Positions 40,331 to 50,932 of a DNA stretch of 64,000 nt are shown here, piece after piece. The stretch spans positions 15,946,944 to 16,010,943 of the forward strand of contig OW203740.1 in the NCBI GenBank assembly GCA_934045075.1. Direction: 5' to 3'. This DNA is from Yponomeuta sedellus (Eukaryota; Arthropoda; Insecta; Lepidoptera; Yponomeutidae). Each line of letters opens with the position of its first letter. Within the stretch, counting starts at the first letter, position 1. The position numbers and the translations under genes are program-made. Under the pieces are notes generated by a model. The model saw nothing but the letters and a program-made list of their open reading frames with translations, searched no databases and had not been told where the DNA came from.

Positions 40331-40963
40331 TTCGTTTACCGAGCGAGTGGTGTAAATGAGTCACGCGATTTTAGCATTATTGATCGGTCTGGACTCTGGA
40401 CAGAGGTCGTAGACATCTAGCTCACATTGTTTGCTCTACAGAGGTGGAAATCGCTGGTCGAAGATTCGTGGAATAAGCAGAAGAAGAATAAGAATAAAAA
40501 TATTTTTTCCATTTCTTATACTCGGAAAGTAGTGTTGTTTTGATCTGATTATTGGGTGGAAAATGCTGCTTTCCTCCATAGAAAGAGAAAAACTCATTCA
40601 AATTACTTCCCACCTAAGGGCCGGAGTGAACTTTAAAAATAGAACTACTGTCAGCTGTGAGGAGATTTATGTAAAGAAAAACTAACTAAAAAAAATGCTG
40701 CGGCCATGTGAGTTTCTAAACAGCCAGTGTGAACTTAGCGCAAACTTCTTTGAGCGGAATAAGCCGCAGCAATTACGCGGTGAGTTCCATATTTAAAATT
40801 TAAAAAGTGTACGTCAATTGGCGGGAATCGGCGGGATACTAATCTGTTATATGTATCTGTGACGGAATTCAAAATAATAGGTAATAATCTTTTGTGCTAA
40901 GATTTGAATATCAAAAATTAGTTTTTAGTTTCCTCATATTCGAAATGAAAAGTAGAGTGTTCA
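40331..40963. other. Unassigned sequence upstream of hillarin
   Basis: No repeat recognised, so it may include distal promoter sequence. 40740-40840 is locally GC-rich ('attggcgggaatcggcggga'). Confidence 0.35.
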
Positions 40964-41032
40964 ACAGGGGTAAAAGAATCAATTCCTACTCGGACTATAG
41001 CCGTCCGAGTAGGAATTGATTCTTTCGACCCT
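40964..41032. repeat. Hairpin with 24-bp arms
   Basis: 'aaagaatcaattcctactcg' and its complement flank a 7-base loop (tatagcc). Outer 'gggt/accc' extends the stem with mismatches. Confidence 0.88.
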
Positions 41033-41051
41033 CGGTTAACAATATACTATG

Positions 41052-41257
41052 TTTAAAAACCTATTTAGAGGCTAAAAATTTCACCCATGCCGGGATTCGA
41101 ACCCGCAACCTCTGGTTGAACAGCGCAATTGGTAGAGCGCTGGCACGGATAGCCAGAGGTTGCGGGTTCGAATCCCGGCATGGGTGAAATTTTTAGCCTC
41201 TAAATAGGTTTTTAAATTTGTTCCTTAGCACGGGTTAGTGCATTAAAAATAAAATAG
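41052..41257. mobile_element. Family A foldback
   Basis: A minus-oriented tRNA-like half ('ggattcgaacccgcaacctc') faces a plus-oriented 3' half starting 'cgcaattggtagagcgctgg'. The plus part ends in 'cgggttagtgcattaaaaat'. Confidence 0.82.
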
Positions 41258-41589
41258 TATAATATACTATGTTGCCATTCACAAACTAACTTAAGTAGTT
41301 TACATTAGGTATCTGGTGAGCGGAGCTCTTGATCGAGCTACATCGACCGAATGTTTCCTCAACCGACAGACAGTATTGTCGAAACATCGTTCGGGAAGCA
41401 ATTGAAATTAAAAAACCAATAATTTCAACAGAGAGGATATTGGTTTCAAGCTTTCAAGTACCTGAAATACCTACAGTACCTAAGTAAGTAAATACAAAGC
41501 ACGCGCCTTATCACAGGACCTGTCCTAGGGGGGGCGTAGTGAGTGTTGTGCGTCGGCCAGCTGCGAGCATCTAAAAGTGGCAACCCACA
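41258..41589. other. Unassigned sequence
   Basis: No gene or repeat recognised. 'tgtttcctcaaccgacagac' and 'attgtcgaaacatcgttcgg' at 41350-41395 form a weak inverted pair. Confidence 0.35.
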
Positions 41590-41700
41590 ATAAGTTACTA
41601 TACTCGCCGCTTCAGTCTACCCGTGACAAACGTCGGGAAATGAGGTAATTACGTTTTACCTAATAAATAATCGCAATTTGACGCGTTTTAGTATATTTCA
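41590..41700 (+). mobile_element. Penelope-like fragment
   Basis: 'cttcagtctacccgtgacaa' then ACGTCGGGAAAT and 'ggtaattacgttttacctaa'. The stem part seen at 10085 is deleted. Confidence 0.55.
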
Positions 41701-41702
41701 TT

Positions 41703-41823
41703 ACAAGTGCGGAAAGGCTGTCATTGCAAAGAGTTACGACAAATGTCTACCCGAGCCGAGGCGCAGCCGAAGGCGAGGGTTGACAGTCGGAACAAGTTGC
41801 AATGACGGTTCCGCACGTGTACT
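41703..41823. mobile_element. Small inverted-repeat element (about 120 bp)
   Basis: Ends 'acaagtgcggaaaggctgtc' and 'gacggttccgcacgtgt' are imperfect inverse copies, with 'attgcaa/ttgcaat' continuing the stem. Centre is GC-rich ('gagccgaggcgcagccgaag'). Confidence 0.6.
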
Positions 41824-42180
41824 GAACGACTATTCTTAATACAGTTGCGAAAAATTAGCAATTTAATAAAGAAAAATTATTTGGAAAATGGCGTCAACCG
41901 TAAAAAAATATAAGCAGAGATTTTTTTTCTTCACCCATTCTATTAGGCAAAGGTAACTATGCCCATACAGCCAAGTCTTCAGTAGAATATTTTTATTGAT
42001 ATGAAATGAAAATGAAATTTAATGAGATGAAATGAAATGAAACCTAACTTAACTCATTCAATTAAATCATTAAATCTGATATTGAAACAAATTAGTAGCT
42101 CATAAAAACATCTATGATTTTTTTAGTAACAACTTCATGGTTGGTTTTTCTTTTTAATAGACATTATTTTGACAGTTGGT
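41824..42180. other. Unassigned sequence with GAAAT-rich stretch
   Basis: 42000-42045 is a degenerate (GAAAT)n run like the tail of the 18298 LINE. No element body is attached. Confidence 0.4.
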
Positions 42181-42340
42181 AAAGAAAAGCCACGAGTGCG
42201 GTAAAGGAAAAAAAAGCACGAGTGTGCTTTCTTTATTACCTCCCGTGTTATGTACATCTTTTTATGTCTACACTTGGCCAGAAAGCGGCTTTTTCCGTAC
42301 GCGCAGCGTGCGGAAAAAGCCACTTTATTGCCAGGTGTGG
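42181..42340. repeat. Hairpin region
   Basis: 42271-42337 folds: 'cggctttttccgtacgc' pairs with 'gcgtgcggaaaaagcc', with outer 'cacttggcca'/'tgccaggtg' pairing. An 'aaagccacgag...aagcacgagtg' repeat precedes it. Confidence 0.65.
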
Positions 42341-42539
42341 CATAATATATATAACGACATTAAGTGTGCTCTACAAAGGTGAAAAGATTAACCCTGTTGC
42401 ATTTTGACCTTGAAAATTATGTACTTTTGTCCATTGGTTACTGATAACATTCTACAGCTTAAAACAATTGGTGTTATTTATGAAGTAAAGATTTTTATTC
42501 AAAATTACACAGAACCTGTGATTTCTTGAACGTTACAAG

Positions 42540-42840
42540 TAAAACTAGCTGTATATAAATACGATCCCGCTAAAGCACTCCTCAGAGGTATTTTAAATTA
42601 TTATATAATTTAAAAACCTAATTAGAGGCTAAAAATTCCACCCATGCCGGGATTCGAACCGCGATATTATTCCGATGCTAAGTAGCATTTTCTTCCGGCC
42701 AACCTTTGGTTTGTGGATGATGTCTGTAATAAATTATCTGTGGTTATGTCTTTCCATTTTCCACAGAATATCTAAACTGCGCCTGAGGATTGTTTCAAAG
42801 AGTCGTGCTTTTATAAAAAGAAAAACTGTGTAAATATTTA
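42540..42840 (+). mobile_element. Diverged repeat O copy with a family A insert
   Basis: 'tataaatacgatcccgctaa' and 'agcactcctcaga' match 35835-35870; 'ctgtggttatgtctttccat' and 'ttccacagaatatct' match the distal half. A headless, minus-oriented family A fragment lies within it at about 42596-42661. Confidence 0.6.
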
Positions 42841-42845
42841 TGAGC

Positions 42846-43194
42846 GGAACCGAGTGATTGAAATCAATCACTTAGGTTAAGCAACAACAGGCGCGGTCAG
42901 GTACTGGATGGGTGACCATCTCGTGACTACCGCTATTAGCATTTTTTCCGAGCGCTTCCGTGTTTCGCAAGGCACGTTAAGCCGTTGGTGCCGACTATCA
43001 TGTAATGGCAGTCTGTAAGCCATGTCAGAGGTCTTATGGGCGGCTTGATAACTTCTGACAGTAAGGCTCGCCACTGTCTTACAATCTTCCACCAACCCGC
43101 ACTTGGCCCCCGTGGTGGAGTGTGGCCTAACCTCCCTGTGATACTGGAAGATACCCGTGCTCCAACAGTCGGGACATATAAAGGGTTGATGTCG
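42846..43194 (+). mobile_element. 5S-SINE, complete plus-strand copy
   Basis: 5S-like 'ttaggttaagcaacaacagg' and 'gtactggatgggtgaccatc', intact body, and tail 'aaagggttgatgtcg'. Confidence 0.87.
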
Positions 43195-43204
43195 TACCTA
43201 ATGT

Positions 43205-43381
43205 TATGAATGGGGAAATTTGTGAAGATGTTTGTTACTCAATCACGCAATAACGGATTTAGATGAAACTTGGCCTACAGATAGACAAACATCTGAATTG
43301 AGAATTGACATAAGATACCTACTTGATATCCAGGTAATGCGTTCTGCACTAATCCTGTGCAAAGTCGTGAGCACCAGCTAG
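43205..43381 (+). mobile_element. Helitron, 5'-truncated
   Basis: 'gatgtttgttactcaatcac' to 'gtcgtgagcaccagctag', ending CTAG followed by T. The TC start is absent. Confidence 0.7.
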
Positions 43382-44369
43382 TAACCTAATAAGTTTAAAG
43401 ATTGTCTTACACCGGTCGTTTTTAAGACTTTTGTGATATACTTAGTAGGTTATTCTTTTGGCTTTAATACACGAGATGACAGTCAAGGGATACAGATAGT
43501 TCTATGCTCCAGTTCCTGGCATCGATAAAGTTTTTATCGTTTTTATTTACATCACACACACATCTTTACAAAAGCATGCAATTAAGATTCCGTTTAAATT
43601 TTGTAGCTTTGCCAATTTTAATTTGCAATCAAAATGCAAAAGTAATTCAATTGGGCTTCATAAATGTGGCTTCACTACTGCCAAATGATGAGTTTTGGAG
43701 ATCGCAAAGTGTTTAATCTCATTCAAACTAAGATTATAGAAAATAATATCTAAGCTCAGTCTAGCACTATTCAGAACGAAACAATATAAAATATTTAATT
43801 ATTGAATAGATCTTTCGTTATTGATTTGAAACCGGATTAACTTATTTGGTTTTTGTCGTAATCCGACAAAATCAGGAAATATGTAATGCTAACGAAAGTT
43901 TTACTTAAAAAAATATTCGTTTTTTATTAAGATCTTTAAGGCTACAAAGTTTTTGTTTTCCAAGTGGAATCCATGTTTTTTGGTTATAACCACAGAGAAA
44001 AAAAACTATATTTCAAAGCTGCGTCTATGCCCGTGTTACTGAACACGTGTATTCTAAGTGTATTGAACATAATATATGGTTGTAACAATTTCTTGTAATT
44101 TATTTTAGATTATAACACATAACGATATAATTATGTTAATATTTCCACCTTGAACACTACAATGTTCTCATTATTACACCTCGTGATAGCATGATCTCGC
44201 ACAAGTACACGCGAAATGCCTCGTTTATATTACTTCTCCTGCACGAGGATTGGCCATTGAACACGGCGCATCTAACTGTAGCTACAAAGTCAAAGAAATT
44301 TGTTTTTATACTCCCGATATTACCTATAATGTATTGTCATCCGTAGCAAATTCACCCGTAGTGTAATTT
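43382..44369. other. Unassigned sequence
   Basis: Nearly 1 kb without a recognised repeat or exon; part of the interval where PLPP downstream exons might hide. Confidence 0.4.
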
Positions 44370-44630
44370 CACATATAGCTCATTTGGCAGAATAATGACG
44401 CAAATGTACTTTTTTGCCAATTTGAGTTAAGTATGCCAAAACACCCGAAATAACTGTTTACACTTGGGGAAAAAATGACAGTAATGTAGTTTTGTTTTTT
44501 ATCGCGTGACAGCGCCACTGTCGTTGGCATTTTGACAAAGTTCTAACACTTCTGAATGAAACAACGGTCTCTCCTGTAAAATTGGAAAAATTACATTTGC
44601 GTCATTATTCTGCCAAATGAGCGATATGTG
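44370..44630. mobile_element. MITE P (261 bp) with 39-bp TIRs
   Basis: 44370-44408 ('cacatatagctcatttggca' onward) and 44592-44630 are inverse copies with a single mismatch. No transposase. No TSD obvious at the exact ends. Confidence 0.88.
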
Positions 44631-45265
44631 CTGTCGAATATACGAAGGAATTTTAACAATCTACTTTGGCCGTTATGATGATTTTTTTACGTAGCCTCTA
44701 TGTTTGTGACTGCTGTGCAAAGGCCTCGTTATGATGTTACGTTTCAATTTTAGTATTTCATTTCTGTTTGTTCTATAACATTCTACATTCATGAATGTAA
44801 ATGTTTGTGTCATGTTTGAGTACTGTGCCGCTAAATAAATGTTTTAATCTATCTTTCTATTGCGCTAAACTTGGGTACGTTTTTTTATAGGTTTACTATA
44901 AGTATAACGACCACTTTCACACTTCGATCGCTCACATTACAATACAATACTCAATGAGTTTCTCGACGATGTTCAGTTCAGCATATCGATATCTTTGTTG
45001 ACGCTATAAACTGTATTTTGCGACGTGATAAATATGAAGTCATACTTTTAACGAGTCGAATTGCGAGTGTTTATTAAATAAACTTGATGACCTTGATTCT
45101 TGTCTACGCACGATTATCCCGAGACGTAAAAAATACATATTCCATTGATGTAGTCTGATTACAATTCTTATTGCGTCACGAGTCCCTCCCGCGCACATGT
45201 ACTTCTTATTATATTATTATACTTATTTCTTAGGATAATTATTGAAACATATTTTTATACTACCG
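44631..45265. other. SINE C scrap and unassigned sequence
   Basis: 44683-44740 ('ttacgtagcctctatgtttg', 'ctgctgtgcaaaggcctcgt') is a decayed SINE C end. 44780-44870 ends in 'gctaaataaatgttttaatc', probably a LINE tip. Confidence 0.4.
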
Positions 45266-45529
45266 TCATTCGTCGCAAATCACGCGAGAAATATGTAGGT
45301 CACCAAAAGCCAGTTGCGAGACATTTAAAGCTTGTTTCATTTCACTTTTCTGTGTTACATTGTTCTCATCATACAAGTGAAACCCGTTGATTACACTGCA
45401 CGAACATGGCAAGTGGCTGGATGTAAACGGAGCACAAGATTTAGAAAGCCTATCTAATGTATTTAGTGCGTGATTGTCCATTGCTCTGTGTTCGCCAGTG
45501 GTGCACTTATTGGATAAATTGGCTTTCAT
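45266..45529 (-). other. Unassigned 87-codon open frame
   Basis: Minus frame from ATG at 45529 (MKANLSNKCTTGEHRAMDNH) to a stop at 45266 (HISRVICDE). Compositionally it looks like protein and it lies outside known repeats. A 'ttcattacag' acceptor-like site sits two bases before the ATG, but joined to the PLPP exon (phase 0) it would read a stop at the second codon, so it is not the PLPP continuation. Probably chance. Confidence 0.2.
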
Positions 45530-45639
45530 AACTGTAATGAATCATCTCAACCGAGCAACGACATAACAAGGCATCCCCTCCCGATTACCTATAACCACAG
45601 ATGGTCGAAAGCGTCCGAAAATCAATGTACCTACGACAC

Positions 45640-45915
45640 CATTTATGTTGGCTTTAAAGGAAAAAAATATTGGCTTTAAAGGAAAAAAACAATTAGGTTA
45701 ATGTTTTGAAATCCATGGAAACCTTTTCAGTCGCGATTAAGTAAAACTAGTTAATCGCGACAGAAAAGGTTACCAAATTGAATGTACTTAAACAGGTACA
45801 TTCAATTGTATTCATCTTTTCCTTTGGTGTAAACAAACTTTTATTCATCTTTTCCCTTGGTGTAAACAAACTTTTATTTATCTTTTTCCTTGATGTAAAC
45901 CCAAGTAAACCAACT
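45640..45915. repeat. Two hairpins followed by a 35-bp triple tandem repeat
   Basis: A 'ttggctttaaaggaaaaaaa' doublet (45648-45690) precedes two hairpins: 45717-45774 ('aaccttttcagtcgcgatta' arms) and 45776-45807 ('aattgaatgtac' arms). Three units of 'catcttttcctttggtgtaa...acttttatt' follow at 45812-45915. Confidence 0.85.
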
Positions 45916-46224
45916 TATACAATCGTAAAATACGGAAAATAATTATTTCTCTTGCTTTGTTTCTTTGTGCTAAGTTAATTATATATTATTATTCCTCCTA
46001 TTATTTTTTGACTTTATTAGTATTTGAAAAAAATGATTACATCTTCAGGATGATTTTGAAGACAGAAAATTTTTAGCAATATTTTGAGGGAATTATCTTT
46101 TCATTATTATAGGGAGAAAAGTCAACTTGTAGAGATCTGAATTGAATGTAAAGTTACTAAGACCCAAATGTAATAAACTTTTACATTTATAATAATATAT
46201 AAACTTGGCTCACTAAACAGTTTT
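45916..46224. other. Unassigned AT-rich sequence
   Basis: No gene or repeat recognised. Confidence 0.4.
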
Positions 46225-46385
46225 AATAATAATATTGGCCTTTTTGCATCTACTTAATGAGATGATATATACAGCGTCCAGTGGTATCTTCACTTACACT
46301 AGATGGGTGAAGGGACCACTCCGACGCTGTAGTGCCTGGGACATGGTTTTATAGATGGTGTAGGCTTGCCCAGCACCTATACCTA
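46225..46385 (-). mobile_element. SINE D 3' part
   Basis: 'acttaatgagatgatatata', 'cagcgtccagtggtatcttc' and 'ggcttgcccagcacctat' in reverse orientation. Confidence 0.75.
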
Positions 46386-46744
46386 AACAGTTTTATAACT
46401 TTCATTATAGCAGCTGTTGAATTTCCACTGACGATAAATAAATAAATCCCACGCAACGGACGAGAACTTCATAAATCAAACTGTTAATATTGTCAAGAAA
46501 ACAACCTTTTAGTTTATTTAACAGAACTTGAATACAATCACCGACTAATAAAATGTAACTGGAAAGGAAATTTATAAATATTGACATCATCAGTGGCATT
46601 CTGACTCATAGTTATTAAAATATCTAGGCGAAAGATGCTAACGTCTCGTCTTTCCTATTGGGCCAGTCGACTACTAAATCTCAGAATATAGTAGAAAGTG
46701 CTGGCTAAACAAAGCTACTCTATATGTATCAAACACTAAAGCGT
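46386..46744. other. Unassigned sequence
   Basis: No gene or repeat recognised. A 64-codon minus frame (46405-46599) shows only hydrophobic runs. Confidence 0.35.
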
Positions 46745-47042
46745 CTTTTTTATGTACGAGTATAATAATAAATAATAAGTAAATAAATAAATATTCATAG
46801 ACATATTACACAGATCTCGTTAGTCCTATACTAAGTTAAGTTAGTACAACTAAATGACTTGTGTTATAGGAGCTAACTCGACGATATATTTAATACAATA
46901 AATACATAGATAACATCCAAGACCCAAGACAAACTAGAAAAGTTCGTTTCCTAGTTTGACCCGGCCGGGGATCGAACCCGAGACCTTCGGTTGCACAATG
47001 CACTGTCAGCGTGCCAAACCGCTGCGCCACCGATGCCGTCTT
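46745..47042 (-). mobile_element. SINE I, complete
   Basis: Minus-strand head ('gtggcgcagcggtttggcac' A box; 'gggttcgatccccggcc' B box), full body to 'tctatgaatatttatttatt' and an A/T tail. Better preserved than the 30090 copy. Confidence 0.88.
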
Positions 47043-47198
47043 ATTTATTTTATTTTATTATAATAGGAAAACTTACAGCTATGAACCAAACGCATTGCGA
47101 TTGAAATAATGACTGAGAGCCAATTACAAGTTTTCACTTATAGAAATATTTTAGAAAAAAAAAAACATTTTCGCCTGCTACAAAACAATACAAATTAT

Positions 47199-47386
47199 AC
47201 TATTTTTAATGCACTAACCCGTGCTAAGGACAATTTTAAAAACCTATTTAGAGGCTAAAAATTCCACCCATGCCGGGATTCGAACCCGCGACCTCTGGCT
47301 ATCCGTGCCAGATAGCCACGGATAGCCAGAGGTCGCGGGTTCGAATCCCGGCATGGGTGGAATTTTTAGCCTCTAAATAGGTTTTT
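47199..47386. mobile_element. Family A palindrome (about 190 bp)
   Basis: Two plus/minus halves of A meet at 47307-47318 ('tgccagatagccacgg'). Arms from the centre through the tRNA-like B box and 'tagcctctaaatagg' are essentially identical, about 75 bp each. Confidence 0.9.
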
Positions 47387-47507
47387 AAAACAATACAAAT
47401 ACTTACACACACTACATATTTATGGTCTCGATCAATCAATCAATCAATCCCCGAGAAACTGCATTCCAATAAGGACAACATTTTATCGGGTATTGATTAT
47501 AAAGAGT

Positions 47508-48058
47508 AATGTCGCCTATAAACGACCCACTGTAGGGCACAGGGCTTCTCTCAGAGAGAGAGAGAGAGAGTATTTTTTAGTATTAGATTGGCAATTTCAA
47601 TCCGCGGTGGGTATGCGTGGTACTTGAACACCTCATTTACTCAGGTTTGCTCACGATGTTTTCCTTGACAGTTATCGTTATCAACCCTTGTATGTCCCCA
47701 CTGCTGGGGCACGGGTCTCTTCCTGCATCGCAGGAAGGTTAGGCCACACTCCACCACGGGGGCAAGTCCGGGTTGGTGGAGGATTGTAAGACAGTGGCGG
47801 GCCTTACTGTCAGAAGTTATCAAGCCGCCCATAAGGCCTCTGACATGGGTCAGAGAGACTGCCATTATATGACAGCCGGCACCGACGGCTTAACGTGCCT
47901 TGCGAAACACGGAAGCGCTCGGAAAAATGCCACTAGCGGTAGTCACGGGACGCTCACCCATCCCGTACCTGACCGCGCCTGTTGTTGCTTAACCAAGTGA
48001 TTGATTTCAATCACTCGGTTCGCCTAGGCCACGAGCGCTTCTTCACAGTAAGCGAGCA
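47508..48058 (-). mobile_element. SINE C interrupted by a 5S-SINE
   Basis: SINE C runs to 'gatgttttccttgacagtta' (47675), then resumes with 'ttcttcacagtaagcgag' (48040-48058). The repeated 'ttc.ttcacagtaa'-type flanks look like an imperfect 12-14 bp TSD. Confidence 0.75.
47676..48041 (-). mobile_element. 5S-SINE inserted in SINE C
   Basis: Complete: 5S-like head at 47960-48041, tail 'cgttatcaacccttgtatgt' at the low end. One change in the body (catgggtcagagagactgcc in place of catggcttaacgactgcc). Confidence 0.85.
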
Positions 48059-48104
48059 AAATTTCTTAAGTATGTGGGCTCTACAATCGGAGAATCGCGG
48101 TCAA

Positions 48105-48569
48105 TTCAATTCAATCTTTTATTGCCATAAATTACAGTAAGTTAAGATGTTGCTTAGGGTTAATATTGCTTTGTGTAATTTTACCGATACGGTACCTAGC
48201 AAATACGTATTTAATTGTAATTTCCAAAATACACACACAGATTCCACGAAAAAACCGGAAAATTCAATCAATTTAATATTACAATAAGATAATTACAACA
48301 CATTTCATTGCATAATACATTATTATAATAATATTAGTTCAATAATTATAGCAATATTTATATTTTTTCAAATAAATTAATTTTTTCATAATTATAAAAT
48401 TTTGATTAATTATAGGGGCACACTTTTATTAGATAGTTTTTTAAAGTCTTAATGAACCGATTAACAAGAGTGACTTAATTTCTATTGGGAGTTTACTGTA
48501 AACAGACACCGTCGCATGCCTAGTACTCCTAATGAATTGATTAAGTTGAGATTAAAATAGGATATAGTG
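48105..48569. other. LINE 3' tip and unassigned AT-rich sequence
   Basis: 48107-48140 ('ttcaattcaatcttttattg') is a reversed LINE end with a (TTCAA)n-type tail. The rest is AT-rich and unassigned. Confidence 0.4.
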
Positions 48570-48880
48570 AGAATTGAGAAAGAAATGTTGCGTTGGTTTG
48601 AATATGTGGAGGGGATGAAGGGAGAAAGATTGACGAGATAAATATATGTTGCGAATGCGGGTGGATCCGGTAAGGGGCGTCCCAGACGGACATTCTTCGA
48701 CCAAATAGGGGATGCATAAGCAAAGGGGAAGATTCTAAGTACCCGGGACAGGCGTGCGTGCTTGCAACGACTTACTAACGTTGATGAAGCGAAGTTGATC
48801 TGTCTGGATCGTGGTAAGAGGTAGTCCCTGGACTCTGCCTACCCCTCTGGGATACAGGCGTGAGGTTGTGTTAACTGAGT
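48570..48880 (+). pseudogene. LINE V C-terminal coding remnant
   Basis: EKEMLRWFEYVEGMKGERLT, a stop, then GRPRRTFFDQIGDA, then RRACLQRLTNVDEAKLICLDRG and the '...YPSGIQA' end. The RWFGHV...GRPR...DQI layout is that of LINE polymerase C-termini. At least two in-frame stops. The short TATG tail is absent here. Confidence 0.85.
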
Positions 48881-48889
48881 TTCTGATTC

Positions 48890-49015
48890 CGAATTCAACT
48901 CCAACAACCTCTACGCGTTACCGAGATAAGTGACAGACAGACAAATGAACGGACTCACGGACGGACGGACCCATAAGGGTTACACTTTCCATTTTTAGGT
49001 ACGGACCCCTAATTA
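48890..49015 (+). mobile_element. Repeat H 3' part
   Basis: 'acctctacgcgttaccgaga', 'ggacggacggacccataagg' and 'ggtacggacccctaa' correspond to 28130-28250. Confidence 0.7.
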
Positions 49016-49362
49016 ATTATCTAAATATACGTATACTGTTAGATTGGCTGTATAGCTGTTAGATTGGCCGTGTTGGTCAACCATCTATCGAAGAATTTTG
49101 GCCAAGCGTGGGGTACATGTGGGCAGTCAGGGCTGTCGATTTGAAGCACTTTTACCGATTGGGGATTGTGAAATCGATGTTAATTCTCATTCTCGTAGGT
49201 AGCTCGATATGTGGAGAAATCTTCGAGATCTTTCTGTAAAGAAAGATATTAATAACTACCTAATATCTGTCTGGAATGACCAATATGGTCATATCAATCT
49301 AGTTTATACATCTAGATGATTGTATTTATGTAGTAATATGTTTTAAGTTGAGGTTCGCTCGT
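49016..49362. other. Unassigned sequence
   Basis: A short direct repeat ('gctgttagattggc' at about 49038 and 49056) is the only structure seen. Confidence 0.4.
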
Positions 49363-49723
49363 AGCCTCCGCTGGCTGAGTGATCTTAAACGATCACAAAG
49401 GTCAAGCAACACAGGGCGCGTTCAGTCCATGGATGGGTTCTCTATGGGACCGTCTATGACTAACTCTAGTGGCATTTTTCCGAGCGGTTCCTTGCTCCGC
49501 AAGGCACGTTAAGCAGTTCGTGCCGGCTGCCGTCGATAGATGGCAGTCGTTTAGCCAAGCCAGAGGCCTTAGGTCGGCTTGAAAACTTCTGACAGTAGGA
49601 CTGCCACAGTCTTGCAAGCCTCCACCAATCTGGACTTGGCCCCCGTGGTGGAGTATGGCCTATACCTTCCTCAGGGAAGAGACCCATGCCCCTCGGTGGG
49701 GACATAATGGGTTGATGATGATG
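49363..49723 (+). mobile_element. 5S-SINE, second subfamily, complete
   Basis: Head 'ttaaacgatcacaaaggtca' and 'agcaacacagggcgcg' keeps the 5S order, then 'tccatggatgggttctctat' with an 8-bp insertion in the C-box region. Tail 'cataatgggttgatgatgat'. Confidence 0.87.
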
Positions 49724-49739
49724 TTTTAAAGTGTTAGAC

Positions 49740-49836
49740 CATCAAGGCATCCGAGTGGTCCCTTCACCCATCTAGTTGAGTGACGATGCCACTGGACGCT
49801 GTATAAATCATCTCATTACGTAGATGCAAAGGCCAT
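49740..49836 (+). mobile_element. SINE D 3' part
   Basis: 'catccgagtggtcccttcac', 'tgccactggacgctgtataa' and 'tcattacgtagatgcaaagg'. Confidence 0.75.
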
Positions 49837-50286
49837 CGTGAGTATTAAGTTTGTTTAGTTATTGCGGCGTGTGCACTGTGTCTGTGTTTTTGAATGTTGT
49901 GTATTTATACATTCACTTACAGATGCACAATGCTCAGCGTGGCACCTTTTGCCAGAGCCTTTCAATTTAAAATGTGTTTCTCTGAAAAGTGTATGTTGCT
50001 TTACCTCATTATGTATTTAGATGTAGACATTAGTTTTAATTTACTTTTATATCTGGCATTAAACAAAATTTGTCTTTGTCTTGTCTATAATAAATGTTTT
50101 TTATTCTTCATCTTCTATTTTATTTTCGTTTTCAAGTGAATAATTTCTGCTCGTCCTAATACTGTAGGGCATCCCAGACTACTTGGATGCGTTACGGTAA
50201 CCAGCTAGAAAGAAGCAAAGGAGAACAAAAAAACATTGAAACAAAGTAACACATCACAGGAAAGAAAAGTCTTAGCACTCATAGTT
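49837..50286. other. Unassigned sequence
   Basis: An 81-codon plus frame (49894-50139) is mostly hydrophobic and AT-driven. 'gtgtttctctgaaaagtgta' recalls repeat O weakly. Confidence 0.35.
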
Positions 50287-50426
50287 CATAGCTCAATTGG
50301 TAGAGCGCTGGTACGGATAGCCAGAGGTTGCGGGTTCGAATCCCGGCATGGGTGAAATTTTTAGCCTCTAAATAGGTTTTTAAATTTGTTCCTTAGCACG
50401 GGTTAGTGCATTAAAAATAAAAATGG
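50287..50426 (+). mobile_element. Family A, tRNA-like plus 3' body
   Basis: Begins in the D loop ('ctcaattggtagagcgctgg') and runs to 'gggttagtgcattaaaaata'. Nearly identical to 3854-3995. Confidence 0.87.
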
Positions 50427-50554
50427 TGTACTCATAGTTTCCAACAAGGAAAAGAAAATACATTCACGTAAATACAAGATAAAACAGGGCAAAGTCTGTA
50501 TATCAAAGTATATTCTGTCGTGCGTCAATGTTGCCAGATAAGGCCATAACAAAT

Positions 50555-50650
50555 AGAAAAAAAACCGGACTGAGACCAATGTTCAAATCGGCACGGCTAC
50601 CTACGGCAACCTCCAGCGAGGATCGAACCTACGACCCCGACCTCCGTTGT
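50555..50650 (-). mobile_element. tRNA-like SINE fragment
   Basis: 'cgaggatcgaacctacgacc' is a reversed B box; 'aaaaccggactgagaccaat' is its body. Family unassigned. Confidence 0.45.
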
Positions 50651-50784
50651 AGTCCGTTAATTTATATACGAGTATAATTATACATGGGCTACGTTTTGCG
50701 GGAAAATATCTTATTCCCAAGGGAAATCGATAAACCGGGGGTAACACCGCGGGGCAAAGTTAGTTAAGTATATAGTATAGTATA

Positions 50785-50932
50785 TAGTTGAGTCCAGTCC
50801 ATCGAAAGGTTGTCTGGAAGAGATCACTTTTAGTGATAAGGCCGCAGTTTGTACTCTTAGGTTAAGAAATATCTGTGTAATTTCCATTTTTATGTACAAT
50901 AAAGTGTTCTCTCTCTCTATCTATCTATAAGG
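50785..50932 (+). mobile_element. LINE 3' end with (TCTA)n tail
   Basis: 'gtccatcgaaaggttgtctg', 'ttagtgataaggccgcagtt' and 'tacaataaagtgttctctct' then ctatctatctat. Relative of 17003. Confidence 0.78.

Noticed and set aside
45266..45529. Terminal exon of the PLPP gene
   Set aside because: The acceptor-like site gives a stop at the second codon in the phase required by 63452-63628, and no PLPP-like residues are seen.
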